Below, piece by piece: positions 1 through 11,640 of a DNA stretch of 64,000 nucleotides. Every line of letters starts with the position of its first letter. The first letter of the stretch is position 1. The translations under genes and the position numbers were made by a program. The notes under the pieces are model-generated. The model saw nothing but the letters and a program-made list of their open reading frames with translations. It made no database searches and was not told the origin of the DNA. The DNA is from Protea cynaroides (lineage: Eukaryota; Streptophyta; Magnoliopsida; Proteales; Proteaceae): positions 56,124,914-56,188,913 of the forward strand of contig CM053267.1 of the NCBI GenBank assembly GCA_028583415.1. The letters are read 5' to 3'.

Positions 1-960
1 TGATCCTTCGGAATTAGCCCATAAACTCATTCGATAGAATAAAAGACATCTTACTCCCAACATTGTATGGATGTGCGATTGAATTAAAGAATTTATGTTA
101 AAAGAGGATCTAATGGGGTGCTAGGTAGGATTGGTGGAAGGGCTGCGGTGGGCTTTAATAGGAGAGATATCATTGTCCTGTTTTGCCCTTTCTGTTTTTT
201 GTTTCTTTCATCTTTCTAAGGTAATATTTATCCCTAAATATTAATTGAATCGCCTATGAATCTCAATGACCATAAACTGGATTAACGTGGGAAGGAACCA
301 TAGAATACGTGAAATCTTGCAGAAAGATTTATTTTTATGTTTAGGAATTGTTCATTCAATTGAGTTCAAATAGGAGCACGCCCCAACTCTCTCGTAGCGC
401 TGATCCGAAGAGAGCTTCCACTTTCTTCTTTGAGGAGCCTGCCCAAATACCATACTCTCGTTTTGCGCAGCTGCTCTCTCTTTTTTTTCCCTCTCCTAAT
501 TCTCCCTTCTCACAATAATATTAATCCATGGAGAAAGATCTACGTGCTGTCGGGCATAATGGAATCATACATGCCCAGTGAATGTACAAAAACTATGGAG
601 AGAACATTTATCAGTTCAAAAAGAGTGGAGTGGGAATTAATGATGAAAGATGGTGCATTACTCACCGGAGAATTTGGAGCTTGCAATACCGAACCAGATG
701 GTGAATGTTACTCTTGTCAAGAGAGACTCACATCCCCACCAACATTGAGGCAGCCACACAACAACCAAGCATAACGAACAATACAAGATCGATCAAAGGC
801 ATTAGACCCCCAAAAAACTCAATGTGGACTTTAGGAAAAAAAAGCGATAAATCACAAAAACTTTACACATACTGGAGATGATGGAAGGGCCTTGGAAGGA
901 AGGTGCTCCTTCTCAAATAGATTCCCATGATATAACCTCTAAACAATTTGTTTTTCCTTG
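1..960. repeat. Dispersed repeat, copy A
   Basis: This stretch closely matches 13,704-14,395. Shared landmarks are the opening segment around TTAGCCCATAAACTCATT, the purine-rich part near 105-170, the block at 530-660 and the block at 715-945. Copy A carries roughly 250-300 extra bases (about 200-480) that copy B lacks. A shorter match to its first 55 bases lies at 2,895-2,985. A 114-residue open frame (430-774) crosses it but the equivalent frame in copy B is broken, so I do not call a gene. It may belong to an old copia-type element, since copia remnants flank it, but the family is not identified. Confidence 0.6.
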
Positions 961-984
961 ATGCACTAAAGAGTGATTTGAGGT

Positions 985-1702
985 TGGTAGAGTTTTCATT
1001 GAGTATTCTTGGTGGTTGTTAGTTTGTGAGAAAGAGAGAAAATGCTTTTGAACAATGGTTTGCATGAAGAACCGAGTTTTCCCAACATTGGGGGTTGTGT
1101 TAGATTCCAGTGAGCCGTTGGAAGTGTCAGAATCATTTCCGAACATCTGAAAGCATTGGTAATGAGATTTTCTCAACTTTGTAGATTTCATTGCTTTCAA
1201 TACATTGTATGCTTGCTTAGGTGAAAATTGTTGAATGCCTAGCTAGTTTGGGATTTCATTGTAGGGCATGCTATAAACCCCAAAAATCATTTGAAGTATT
1301 GAGTCCAGTGAATGCTGGACACTGATAGTTATAGCTGCCTGAACCTTGGCATCGTTATGACTTCTCAGTTATATGTTGGGAAAACATAAAGTATAGACCC
1401 TTGTTTTGTAAAGGACTAAAAGTAGTGTATTGAGTATGTACAAAACTCAGTGGGCATTATTCCATGGACTAGCCATTACATACTGTGTTGGTGATCTATG
1501 TAATATCTCAGTGTTGTGAAATGCTTTATTTTGTATTTTATGAAGTGCATGGAATGGATTGCAGGATAGGTGTGCAAGTCTGATAGATTTGTATACGTTT
1601 GTGTGTGAGGGAGTGGTTCTCTAGTAGCTCTAGCAGCAGGGAAAATTACTGAGAAAAGATTTTAGCACTCATTCACCCCCGCCCTCCCTCTCTATGTCAA
1701 CA
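985..1702 (+). mobile_element. Probable solo LTR of a copia element
   Basis: The right end carries the C-rich terminal block (ATTCACCCCCGCCCTCCCTC) followed by a CA end, like the U5 ends of the copia LTRs at 15-22 kb and 35-54 kb. A segment near 1,460-1,510 (CCATGGACTAGCCATTACAT) is shared with the SIRE-like LTRs near 36,950 and 53,455. GAGGT occurs immediately before 985 and immediately after 1,702, consistent with a 5-bp TSD. The left end reads TGGTAG rather than the expected TGTTGG, so the exact start is uncertain. Confidence 0.5.
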
Positions 1703-1965
1703 GAGGTTCATCATAGAGACCTTCGGCCCTTTCTATTCCCCAATATTAATTCTCTTTGTCAGCAGGTCCTTTATCAAGAAACCAGTATTGTTAAACTCGA
1801 AGAAACAAGGGAAATCACTCCAGAGTTATGAAAATGGCAATAAATTCTTCTATATGGTAGGAACAAACAAAATATTCTTTAATGATAAAGTACCATTGCC
1901 ATTAGTAAGAAAACCATCACCATTATGATTAATAGGAAGAAGATCACCATTCCCACCATGACTGT
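1703..1965 (-). pseudogene. Degenerate copia pol remnant (protease to GAG-pre-integrase)
   Basis: Read on the minus strand, it encodes, with several stops and frameshifts, a pattern typical of the region just after copia protease: GDGFLTNGNGTLSLKNILFV, then a FEFNNTGFLIKD-like block. Copia elements carry this as G.G.L....G.L.LKN.L.VP followed by FF.F...F.IKD. The same segment occurs at about 29,645-29,880 on the same strand, so this is one old family with at least two remnants here. It is far too broken to be expressed. Domain identity comes from visual recognition of the pattern, not a search. Confidence 0.65.
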
Positions 1966-2346
1966 ATGGGAACCACTATAAAGAACCAGGTTGGTAAGCA
2001 TACCTGGAGAATCAGTAAGACGTTCAGTTGCTCCTGTATCGGGATAAGGTGAACACCTGCAAGTGCCTTTGAAATATCATTGGTCTAATAGTAGTTATCA
2101 AAACTATTCCAGCATTTTAGAGCTACATGTCCTAGTTTGAAATTTTTAGCACTTGATAGGAGTATTATACCATGAGACGGACAGAAGGAATTTTACGATT
2201 TCTAGAGGTCTGAGAGGAAGTTTATTTCAATTGTGAGCTTGTGTTTTGTCCCAATTATTTGACTTAGACTTTTCCCAATTCTGAGATGGATGTTTCTCTC
2301 ATGGAGCTCTTTCTCTCGCCAAAACACTACAGGTTTGATATTATCT

Positions 2347-2872
2347 TCAGGTGAGTTTCGCTGACTCTGCTATGGGAAGCCTCTGACACTTGAAGTAAAT
2401 GAACCTCACTTTTGGGATCGCTTGTTTCTTTCGCCATTGATATGTAGTCAAATCACTATATTGGTTCCTGTTCCTCAATTCATGATTTTGGACTAGAGGA
2501 ATCAAATCACCAAAACTTGGAACCAGAGGTTCCAACATGGTGGTTGCAAAGGACTAATAGGACGGTCAAAGATTCGTGAGAAAAGATAAGACTTTTCGCT
2601 GATCAGGAGTTGGTTCGCCAATTGCATTCAACTGATCACAGATTCTCTTAAACTCTATAAGAAAATCAAAGAGAAGAGCATCATCTTTCTTCTTTTGGTA
2701 ATGTAATTTTGACGGAATTTTGAACTCTTTTGCTTAAGAAGCTAGAGAAAATTAAGGTAGAAGTGAGATTGCACCACAGATTAATGGCAGATGTTAATCC
2801 AATTGCAAGGCCAAGAACATTCTTTAGAAAAATTCCTATGATCCAAGATTTAACAAGATGATCGGTTCTCAA
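2347..2872 (-). pseudogene. Degenerate copia gag remnant
   Basis: Two minus-strand open pieces (2,872-2,681 and 2,538-2,347) resemble copia Gag. The first reads like the conserved helix region (RTDHLVKSWI, then VLGLAIGLTSAINLWCNLTS), where family members have a D.LL..WI....E.VL..V.G..TA...W..L pattern. The second has NHELRNRNQ, resembling the block near the end of the UBN2/Gag domain. Order and strand agree with the pol remnant at 1,703-1,965, so both probably belong to one minus-strand element interrupted by the LTR at 985-1,702. Stops and frame changes make it non-functional. Confidence 0.55.
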
Positions 2873-2894
2873 GCCTTGCAGGGTCTTCAGGCTT

Positions 2895-2985
2895 TTAGTG
2901 ATCCTTTGAAGTTAGCCCACAAACTCAGCTCACAAACTCATGCAATGGAATACAAGACATCATATTCCCAATGGAGCTAATAAAT
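2895..2985. repeat. Short partial copy of the 1-960 repeat
   Basis: The motif GATCCTTTGAAGTTAGCCCA followed by CAAACTCATG and ACAAGACATCATATTCCCAA matches the starts of the repeats at 1 and 13,704. Similarity fades after about 90 bases. Confidence 0.5.
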
Positions 2986-3370
2986 GCTAGCATATGCAAA
3001 GTCAGTTGCATTCATCATAAAAGAGCAATATAACTTTACCTCTTTTACACACTACAGATTGTAGAAGCGAAACATTTCCCTCCCTCGTGGTGAACATTAA
3101 TTCTTCTTAATGAGATCCCAGAAAGTAAGATCTATTGCAAGAATCATTTACTAGTAGGTTCAGTAGATAAATTGCTCAAGTGGGTGGCAAAGCACTAAAT
3201 ATTAGAGATTCAATTGCTTGATTGATTAATACTTGTCTTATATTTTACACATCTAAACGTAATAACCAGTAACACCCGCCACTGAGAGTATAAGTTTATT
3301 AGGCTCTCTTCAAGGCTTGAAAGAAAAGTAAAAGAAAGACAGAAAGGGAAAGAGAAAAAAATGATTAATA

Positions 3371-6036
3371 TGTTGATCACAGGTTGACACTGAGAGGGGG
3401 GGGGGGTGAATTAGTGTCTTCAAAATTCTTTCCAAATAATTCCTTGAAGACCAATACTATCTTAGCTGATGCTTTACTCACTGACCACAGCACACAACCA
3501 CGGAAGCAATCACAAGCACAGTCGTATGCACAACCACCTCGCTACCACAGAGTGGCCAGGTCTACCATGTTGTGCATATCCATCCTGCAGGTCAATCCAC
3601 GCACTACACAAAATACAGAATATAGACAATGCACATAATATCCACAACACAAATATACGTGGTTCACCACCACAGTGTGTGATGGCTAGTCCACGGAGTA
3701 ATCCCCTACGGGCTCCATATATACTCAATACGCTTATTTTAGCTATCTACACAGTAGGGAGTACATACATCCAATTTACCCAGCATAAAACCAGGAGGGC
3801 ATAGATGTGCCAATAATTCAGGTACCGAAGTACCAGTGCTCAGCACTCGCTGCACACACTACGCTTAACCCGCATCCACGGGAAGCAAACAATAATAGTT
3901 TTTGGGCTTATATCAATGCCCTACAATTTAATCCCCACTAGCTAGGCATTCATCATTTATCACCTACAGCTAGCATATATTGAGTACAGAAAATAAACAA
4001 TTAACTCATACAAGGTTAGGAGGCTTACAACCCTTGGCTGCCATTTTTCTGATACTCTGGAAAGACTCTAGGATGTCTCTGTGAAGTCTGGCACAGTCTC
4101 GAAGTTCACTAGAATACCTTCAATTCATTGCATACAACATAGGCCACATTTTCCCTCTCTCTTTTTTTCAAAACATCAACACACTCTTCAATACTTCCAG
4201 CGTCTCACTGCAGTCTCCATTTTCTTCTTTGGCATTTTAACAAACACCTTGAGTGCATGTCTTTCCTTCTTTTTCTCCGTTAGTGTTTTCACAAACTCAA
4301 CATGGCCTTCTGGCTCTTCATAGGCTCATTCAAGCTCTCACAACTCATGTTTAATGGCATATAATCACTCCAAGCTTCCAATGCCTTGAGAGCATAACAA
4401 ACGCCATTGTAGCTCTCATTGAAGCTTCAAACAACAACTATTTCTCCCAAACCCTCATACAAGATCTTCAATACAGCTTAATAGAATCCCGTTGAATCCA
4501 TGGAAGGTTGGTGACAAGAATCCAAGTATTAAACACTCACCACACCTTCAAGAGAAGGTTTTCCCCCAAAAACCCGAGCCACCACTCTGTTCTTCATCAC
4601 ATTTTCTCTGGTTTTTGGTTCTCATTAGATAGGAAATTTGAAAACGAGCTCGGAGCACTTTGAACCGTCCGATTTGGACTCCGGATGGTCGAGATATGGC
4701 TGTTACAATCTCGGCCAATAAAATCATAACAAAGAGCATCTTTTGACGCCTTATGGTGCACCTGCGCAACACTAGAGCGCCACCGCCACTGCGTTGTCGA
4801 GTTGTGGTTGGTCCGTCAAAGAATCTATGTAATCGGCCGTTGGATCGCTACAGAGAGGCGGAAAAGAATAACCGACGTTGGATTAACATAATCGCGTCAC
4901 TTCAGATCAGGATTGATAATATCTCTTGGATCAGAATCTTCTCAAAGCATATCCATGTACCGCGCCATACCATAGTGATGCCTTCTCAGACCAGTCAGAA
5001 CTCGTTGTCGAGTTCTGATTGGCCCATAGGGTATCTTCTTAAAAAAAAAAACGTTCGATCAAACAAAAAGCGCGGGATTTCAAAATTGACCGTCCGATCG
5101 GCATGATCGCGTCACGTAAGATCGAGTTCATTTGAGGCCATTCGATCGGTAGCTGTACGCCGTAACACTGTATGCACGCCATCACGGTATCATGTCTAGT
5201 GTTCCATGTAACACAGACCATCGAGTTAAATTGCGGTCAACCAATCACCATGCTCGCGAGAGTATCAAATCGCGTCGACTGTGCCACACCTTAGCTGCCT
5301 TCTTCTAGGCCATCCGATCGGCATATGTGCATCGTGGCTTCATCGTGGCCGATATTCTTGAATCCATTACTTTTTATATGCCCAAAATACCCCTCTAAAA
5401 TCCAGAAATCTCCTCTGTAAAGCAGTGAGCTCACTCTCTCTCTTGAAATTGTGTCGAGCACCTAGTGTGCGAGCTGCCGGGGGGGGGCGATGCACCATGC
5501 CATGGCGCGTGAGCTGAGGCTTGCGGGCATGCCATGTGAGCCAACATGTGCGGCGAGCATGCCTGGCCTGCTTGCGGGGCTGGGCTGCCTTGCTGCGGCT
5601 TGCTGCTGTGGCTGGCTGCTGTGCTTGCTTGTGGCTTGGCCCTGCTGGCCACGGTGCTATGGGCATGGTTGCCACTGGCCTCGGCTATGTGGTGGCTGCT
5701 GCCTATGGTGTCGTGGCCCTCGGCTAAGCTGGCTGCCATGGTGGCATGCCACCTCAGCATGGTGGGTCCCACCACATCAACTTCTCTCTCTTCTTTCTCT
5801 CTCTTTAGATTCTCTCTCTTATTTTTCTTGCTTCAGGGAGTACTTGGGAAATGCCACATCATGCCACATCATCAGTAGAATACTATAGAATATGCCCAAG
5901 GTTTCCTCGGCTCTGCCACTTGCACAAACGCTATCTCTCCTACACAGACACTCTCTCTCCTCATTTCTCTCACTGTAAGCTCATCAACACTGCCCACATC
6001 AGTCAAGTTGCCAACAATGACAACACATGACCAACA
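3371..6036 (-). mobile_element. 2.67-kb solo LTR of a copia element, TSD TAATA
   Basis: In minus orientation the unit starts TGTTGGTCATGTG and ends GATCAACA. TAATA lies directly on both sides (3,366-3,370 and 6,037-6,041), the expected 5-bp TSD. The terminal block ACACTGAGAGGGGGG near 3,389 and GTTGCCAACAATGACAACA near 6,008 are shared with the paired LTRs at 15,467 and 20,156, so the families are related, but the middle differs strongly. No internal region or second LTR is attached, which is what LTR-LTR recombination leaves. A GC-rich, G/C-skewed core (about 5,470-5,770) creates long open frames on both strands that I regard as chance. Confidence 0.85.
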
Positions 6037-7100
6037 TAATAGGCATCTCTTTGTAATTAGGTCTCATCTTAGAATATTTTTGAGTACACAATGCAATTTT
6101 CTATTTTTATGCCACAGTTTAGGTTTAGTACGTTCTACACCTCCCCAAATCCTACTGAAGCAGGAGCCTCGTGCATTGGGACGTCTTTATTATTATTTTT
6201 TTTTAATATGTATTAGCACAGATCATATAATTTTTTGTCCCTTGAGCCAAACCTATAAAACTGAAACTGAACCAAATCAAAACTGGGTCTCTTCTTCATG
6301 GTTTGGATTTGGGCTTGTCGGTACAATACTAAAACTAGATCAATCCAAACCATCTGATTGACACCTCTTTTAACATGCACCGTTTAATAGAGACATTCTA
6401 AGCATTTTGTCTTTATATTAAAAAATTCGTGTGGAATCTTTTCTTAGATTTATAGTTTGTATCTCATAAATGCATTACCTTATTTTAGCTAGGATACAAT
6501 TTATCGTATTAAATAAATTAAATGCACAAGCGTATACGTTAACATACGTTACGAGATTTTTACGGAAAAGATCTACGAATTTCTCCTTATAAAATCATCC
6601 CTTCTCTTTTATCAAAGCACCTCAAGGTTCTAATGGAGAATTCTTTCAGGTCTAATTTTTCTTGTTCTTTCTTTTTTCTATGTTTTGTGTTTGTTCTTGA
6701 CTATATGATTGTTGCCATAATTAACCTTATTTCTTTTCAGTAATCTTTTGTTAAATTGTTTTGTTTGTGTATAATTTTTCATCTAACATTCTTTCAGGCA
6801 ATTTTTTCTTTCTTGCTACTATTTCTTTACTAATATATCTCATTGTTTAGATTCAACTGCTTGTTCTTCTGTTTTATATTTGTCAATTAGTATCTCTTGT
6901 TTGGTTTTTCTTATTAACAATTTTCATTGTATCAATGACTTGCTAAATTTTCATGCCCTAATTTTCATATTTTATTTCTATAATCTTCTCTTAGATATGC
7001 CTCTTGATTATAAACTACAAACCATTAACAAAAGATAAGGATTCATAGGCAACTAGAGGTACAAATATATACATATTATACTAGTATTAATTATATATTG
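6037..7100. other. AT-rich intergenic DNA
   Basis: No coding signal seen. Around 6,245-6,365 there is an (ACCAAATC/GGTTTGGAT)-type low-complexity patch common in plant intergenic repeats. A TATA-like TTATAAAATC (about 6,587) lies about 45 bases before an ATG followed by TTTCAG/GT, but no open frame continues, so I do not call a promoter. Confidence 0.5.
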
Positions 7101-7104
7101 CAAT

Positions 7105-7195
7105 ATGATGGTCACAGGTTTGAAATACCAAAATAGCCTCTTCACATTGTGGGGTTAAAGTTGTGTACGCTCTGCCCTCCCCAAGCAATTAGTTT
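7105..7195 (+). mobile_element. Degenerate SINE, resembling Au-type tRNA SINEs
   Basis: The order of motifs fits the body of plant Au SINEs: a pol III B-box-like GGTTTGAAATACC, then AGCCTCTTCACATTGTGGGG, then TTAAAGTTGTGTACGCTCTG and CCCTCCCCAA. The A-box region is not recognisable and no clear target-site duplication is seen, so this is a truncated or decayed copy. Confidence 0.45.
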
Positions 7196-7199
7196 ATAG

Positions 7200-9453
7200 A
7201 ATTATTCCCTTATCATAGCCAATCTACAAGCAAGCGAAGACTGAGTCATAATTTTTCTACTCTGTTTACATGTACTTATTTTTTTTTAGCAACTCACTTG
7301 CTAATGTATCTTTGATTCCTAAAGATGACTTAAATATCCTAATCTAGAACATGTAGCTTATGTAAATTAATAATTTCAAATCATTGAGTTAAATGTTGTA
7401 TAATAATATTGATCTCAATTGTTAGAGTTGTGAGTGAAGCATAGAGTAAAGTTTTAGGTATGTAAAGGACAAATAGCAGATTTATAATATAAACTAAAAT
7501 ATTTGCAGTCTATGTATTAACATTTTCCTTGCACTTAAACTACGATCCTTGCAGTTCATGTAATCCTCCCTAGTTTGCACTTATTTCTTGATATGTGGTA
7601 GAACAATGAGGTTGTTTGACATTTAAATGATTTTAAACTTGATTACTCAATTTATTATTTTAAGTGTGTGTTATAGAGGTTTGTTTTTTTCCAAATAGGC
7701 ACCCAAGCGACCAATAAGTATGACTATTGTTTATTGGAAGACATATCTGGATGTTCAATAGACATGTTTGAATGTTCAATATACATGTTTTATAGCAAAG
7801 ATATGATTTTTGGACATGTTTTTTTTTTGGAAAAATCACTAGTGTCTCTTCTCCTATCAGCAGAGAAGAGGTTTAACCCATTTATTCCATAGTTTTCAAG
7901 CCCAACTTCTGTTTTCTCAGTCTTTCTTGTTAGCTTTGTTCTTTACTTGTTAAGCACAACTGTTAGTTCCAATCATAGCCTAATCGTTTGAGTGCTACAT
8001 CAACTAGTTGGGCCTCCCAAGTGTTGTTTCATCTTGGGGATTGGTTTACAAAGAACCCGATTTGCACCGTAAGGGGCAAAGATGATGTTAAGGAGAATTC
8101 TCTTCTAGTTCAACTCAATTCTATCACTATTGTATTGTATTTGACGTGTTTTGATCTTAGTAGAAGGTGTATGGACGTTCTTCAATAGTTCACCTAATGT
8201 TTTTGTGCTGATGTTTGTTTAAGATAAGATACTATTTCTCAATTTTGGTTACATTTTTATAACGTGTTGAAGTTTGATGGATAGGTAGACTCTAAGTTCT
8301 CTTATCTCATATCAAATTTTATATAAAATGGAGTTTGTCATGTTGCAAATAAAATGTAAAAGTGGATTACAAAGCGAGTGTTTGGGTTATCAAGTAAATG
8401 TATGGATATAAGTGGATGATAAATAATTGAATTTGAGGCTAAAATTTGACATGTTTCAATGATTGATATTTCCAAACATAAGAATTTTGACATCACTCTT
8501 CCACATGTCATAACATGTGTAGACGAGATAAGTTATGTGATCTACGATCAGGGAGTGTTTCTCCTATGCTTAATTCATGAAACCACTAATATTAGCCTTC
8601 TTTTCTTGAAGTCCTTTCTAATTTTTTTTTTCTTTTAAATCTTAAAATCCAAATAAATATAAGAATTATGAGAGCTCCTGACACTTTTGTAATCTATCAA
8701 TGATGAGGATTGCTTTAAGAAAAGCTTAAAATTTTTTAGGGTTATTCTTATATTAATAGTAGTGTAGCAAATTGACTTTTCTGAGACAGGCTTGTCTTCT
8801 TTGACTTTTATATTAGATTTATTTTTTATTTAAATAAAGATCAAAGAACCAATCATTAGGACTCACTGAATGTATGGTTTACTTCATGTATTTTCACTTT
8901 CTAATATTGAACAAAATAAAAAGAATACCATTATTGAACTTATAATAGCATTAATTCCCTAGTGCCAGTCTAAGAGATACCTTAATTTGTAACAGTAAGG
9001 AACTACTGAGTTTTCAATATCTTTGATGTAGAAGATCCTTCTACTCATATTGACATTATTATTTTTGTTGTTCATGTTATCATTGTTATCAAACCACAAT
9101 CATTATTGAAGCTATTCCATTGTATTTCAGGAAGTTTCCACAATGCAAAATCCATTGTTTTTGTAGGAGAACAAGATGGCAGAAAAGGCTGGCTAATAAA
9201 GATGCAGAAAAGGAAAATAAAGAACAATGTATATCGGATCAACGATTTACCAGACTCCAATATATGTTTTTTTCAATTATGTTTCTTCTGTTATGGTACT
9301 TTCCTCTTTTCTATTTTTCTTTTTTCTTTGAATACTTAAGACTACATTTGGTATGTATTCTCAAAATAAAGAATTCATTCCTAATATATTATGAAAATTG
9401 ACTAAAGAGTGATGCATTTGTGTTCTGAGTTCAGAATGCTAAATGAGTTAAAG

Positions 9454-9455
<2 letters not shown>
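7200..9455. other. AT-rich intergenic DNA, no gene seen
   Basis: Only short open frames of chance length occur and none has recognisable composition or motifs. The stretch near 7,985-8,190 (a 66-residue frame) resembles neither a known domain nor its neighbours. Confidence 0.5.

Positions 9456-9460
<5 letters not shown>

Positions 9461-9528
<68 letters not shown>
9461..9528. repeat. (AG)34 microsatellite
   Basis: An uninterrupted AG dinucleotide run of 68 bases. GA-rich runs are common in plant 5' untranslated regions. This one lies about 220 bases upstream of the HD-Zip IV fragment and could derive from the same gene. Confidence 0.95.
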
Positions 9529-9530
<2 letters not shown>

Positions 9531-9751
9531 ACATCTGGCAGAGCTAAACGGCGCCCTCTAGGATTATCCATGGATGATGATCGTTGCTGATTTTTCTTTG
9601 TAACTCCATCTGCTTTTGTTCTTCAGTATATGCTTTGCTTTGGATTAATTTGTGTTTTGTTTTGTTTCTTGTTTGATGTTCTGGATGATATTTTGGAATA
9701 GCAAACAAGGAGGGAGCAGCAGGGCAATGCAATACCAGAGTAGATAACAGG

Positions 9752-9862
9752 GAAGGCGCATCTGGTGATGATCAGGGCACTGATATCCCACCGAGGAAGA
9801 AGAGATACACCGACACACACCACAGCAAATCCAAGAGCTCGAAAATGCGGTTCTCTTCTGAT
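9752..9862 (+). pseudogene. HD-Zip IV homeodomain gene fragment, copy A
   Basis: The frame from 9,752 reads EGASGDDQGTDIPPRKKRY. This closely resembles the segment leading into the homeodomain of class IV HD-Zip (GL2/ANL2-type) epidermal transcription factors, which read ..GASGDDQ...NPPRKKRYHRHTPQQIQELEA. Directly after the Tyr codon (9,806-9,808) one base is missing relative to TACCACCGA. With that shift the next codons give RHTPQQIQELE, the start of homeodomain helix 1. The sequence then diverges before helix 2. It is therefore a short broken fragment lacking the DNA-recognition helix, zipper and START domain. Upstream codons (NKEGAAGQ) also read like the preceding acidic linker. Family assignment is from memory of the conserved segment; no search was run. 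Confidence 0.7.
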
Positions 9863-10094
9863 GCAACCAGATAACATTCTCTTTTATATTCAAGACCTAC
9901 ACTTGGACCTGACAAACTGATAATCCAAAGCTCCCCATTGGTTGATAACGTATAAATCTGATTCTCGAATTATACAAGGCTACCAAGAAAATGTTCATGA
10001 CCCAATTCCATGACATTCCATCTTGCATCTCCAAGTCTACATATATTCAGTTCAGTTGAGAATAAGTTCAAAACTACAAACAGTTCAGTTGTAA

Positions 10095-10205
10095 CAAGGT
10101 GCATCTGGTGATGACCAGGGCACTGATAACCCACCGAGGAAGAAGAGATACACCGACACACACCACAGCAAATCCAAGAGCTCAAAAATGCCGTTCTCTC
10201 TTTAA
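10095..10205 (+). pseudogene. HD-Zip IV homeodomain gene fragment, copy B
   Basis: This is a second copy of the 9,752 fragment, about 343 bases downstream in the same orientation. It reads GASGDDQGTDNPPRKKRY and carries the same single-base loss after the Tyr codon, so the frame breaks at the same point. The Asn in TDNPP matches the family better than the Ile of copy A. Homology between the copies runs from about 10,098 to 10,195, then stops. Sharing the lesion suggests the fragment was already broken when it duplicated. No splice sites or other exons of such a gene are seen nearby. Confidence 0.7.
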
Positions 10206-10287
10206 TGGGCGAGGAAATTCTGGGCCAAAGGTATGCTCCAGAGTTTCTTTCGTTTGTTGAAGGTGGAGACCATTTGAGGGGGCTCAT

Positions 10288-10745
10288 TTGTTCCAGAGTT
10301 GTGCAAGACCTTCGGAATTTCTTGTTTCGGGATCCTTGTTTGGTAGGAAATATTCAAGATTGGCTTCTAGAGGAGTATCTGTGGCAAAGTACTCGTGTTG
10401 GGCCTTGGGGAACCCTGGAAGGGCGGGAGCGGGTTGTGTCATGCGAGACTCCTCCGGTATGGTCTTCTTTGCATTGCGTCGTTACTTTGGTGTTACTTCA
10501 AATTTTATGGCGGAGTTTTGTGCATGTGTGATTGGGAGACTAATGTTTATTGAGTTGGGCTATTATCAGCTTTGGATCGAGTGCAATTCTCAGTCTCAAT
10601 AAAACAGAGCTGTCCGAGTATGTAATGGTGGTTGTCATAATGAGATCAAAATATTTGGATCAGGTGGACAGCTAGTGAAATTTTGTTAGCAGAGATTCAA
10701 AACAAGCAGCTGATGTATGGAAACAAAGTATATATTATGAATACA
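10288..10745 (+). pseudogene. RNase H-like (RVT_3) remnant, LINE-type
   Basis: The frame 10,288-10,602 contains ALGNPGRAGAGCVMRDSSG followed by YFGVTSNFMAEFCACVIGRL and ELGYYQLWIECNSQSQ. This is the plant RVT_3 RNase H-like pattern (..GNPG.AG.G.V.RD..G.......Y...T.N..AE..A...GL..A...G...L..E.DS) found at the C-terminus of LINE polyproteins and in related host proteins. The following 140 bases continue the similarity out of frame. The first catalytic Asp region is damaged. No reverse transcriptase or endonuclease is attached, so it is a 3' remnant. Confidence 0.65.
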
Positions 10746-10759
10746 TTGACTCTTGCCCA

Positions 10760-11361
10760 CCTGGGCACAAAATTTTTATTAAAGTCTGTAAAGTAATTCT
10801 CAGTGTGTCCATTGAATTGAAATCTTATACAATATATAGAGTTACATGGGGATTGATAGAATCCCAAGAGGTTGATAGAATCTCAATATTATATACAATA
10901 ATATCTCAAGATTTTCAAGATTGGATTATATTAACCATTTACAGTTTGTATGAAAATCCATGAGATAGGATATCCATGGGAATACTCTCATGAGGTAGTT
11001 CACTTATCTCCTTTGAGATTAGATACAATCTTCTCATGGATTGGTATCCTATGTGAGATCATAATTATTTAATTCTCCGATTTATTCACGAATTATTATT
11101 TCAAACCAAATAATATGAATAATTCTCCTAAATTCGAATTATATTTAATGATTCTGAAAAATTCTTGCATTTTTTGTCTAGAAATAAATATCATGAATCA
11201 TTCTTTCAAATCCGAATTATACCGAATAATTCTTATACTTACTTAGTGGAGGACTTAACGCCTTAATTACCATTCTCAAACAAAGTTCCCCCCACCCCCC
11301 ACCCCCCTCAAAAAAAAAAAAAAAAAAAAAATTAATACCATAACTATTTGCATCTTTTCCA
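10760..11361. other. AT-rich DNA with C-rich and poly(A) tract
   Basis: No gene seen. It contains repeated words such as AATTCTCC, CGAATTAT and AATAATTC, echoed again at 11,945-12,090. A C-rich run (about 11,288-11,308) is followed directly by a 23-base A run. Confidence 0.45.
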
Positions 11362-11640
11362 ATCTAAGACTAATTTTAAGTCTAAAAATCACGTCATAAT
11401 ACAAAACAAACCATTAATTTCATTTTTTTTTTTTCTATGTGAGATTAAATATGAGTATGAAAATCAAATCATAAAACAAAGCAAATCATTAATTTCATTC
11501 AATGACGTGGAATTAAACATGAGTATAAAAATCATACCATAATACAAAGCAATTCATTATTTTCATGTGATTTTCCAATTGTGATTAAATATGAGTCTAA
11601 AATTTATAAATATTATAATACAAACAATGATGAAGTAATT
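11362..11640. repeat. Imperfect tandem repeat, about 80-bp unit, 3-4 copies
   Basis: Units share the ordered words GATTAAATATGAGTATGAAA / ATCATAATACAAAGCAA / CATTAATTTCAT. They recur at about 11,362, 11,443, 11,511 and 11,583 with point changes and small indels. It is non-coding. Confidence 0.65.

Noticed and set aside
5490..5888. Long overlapping frames (up to 132 residues) on both strands, Cys/Ala/Leu-rich
   Set aside because: They lie in the GC-skewed core of a solo LTR, have low-complexity composition and open in several frames at once, as expected from base composition.
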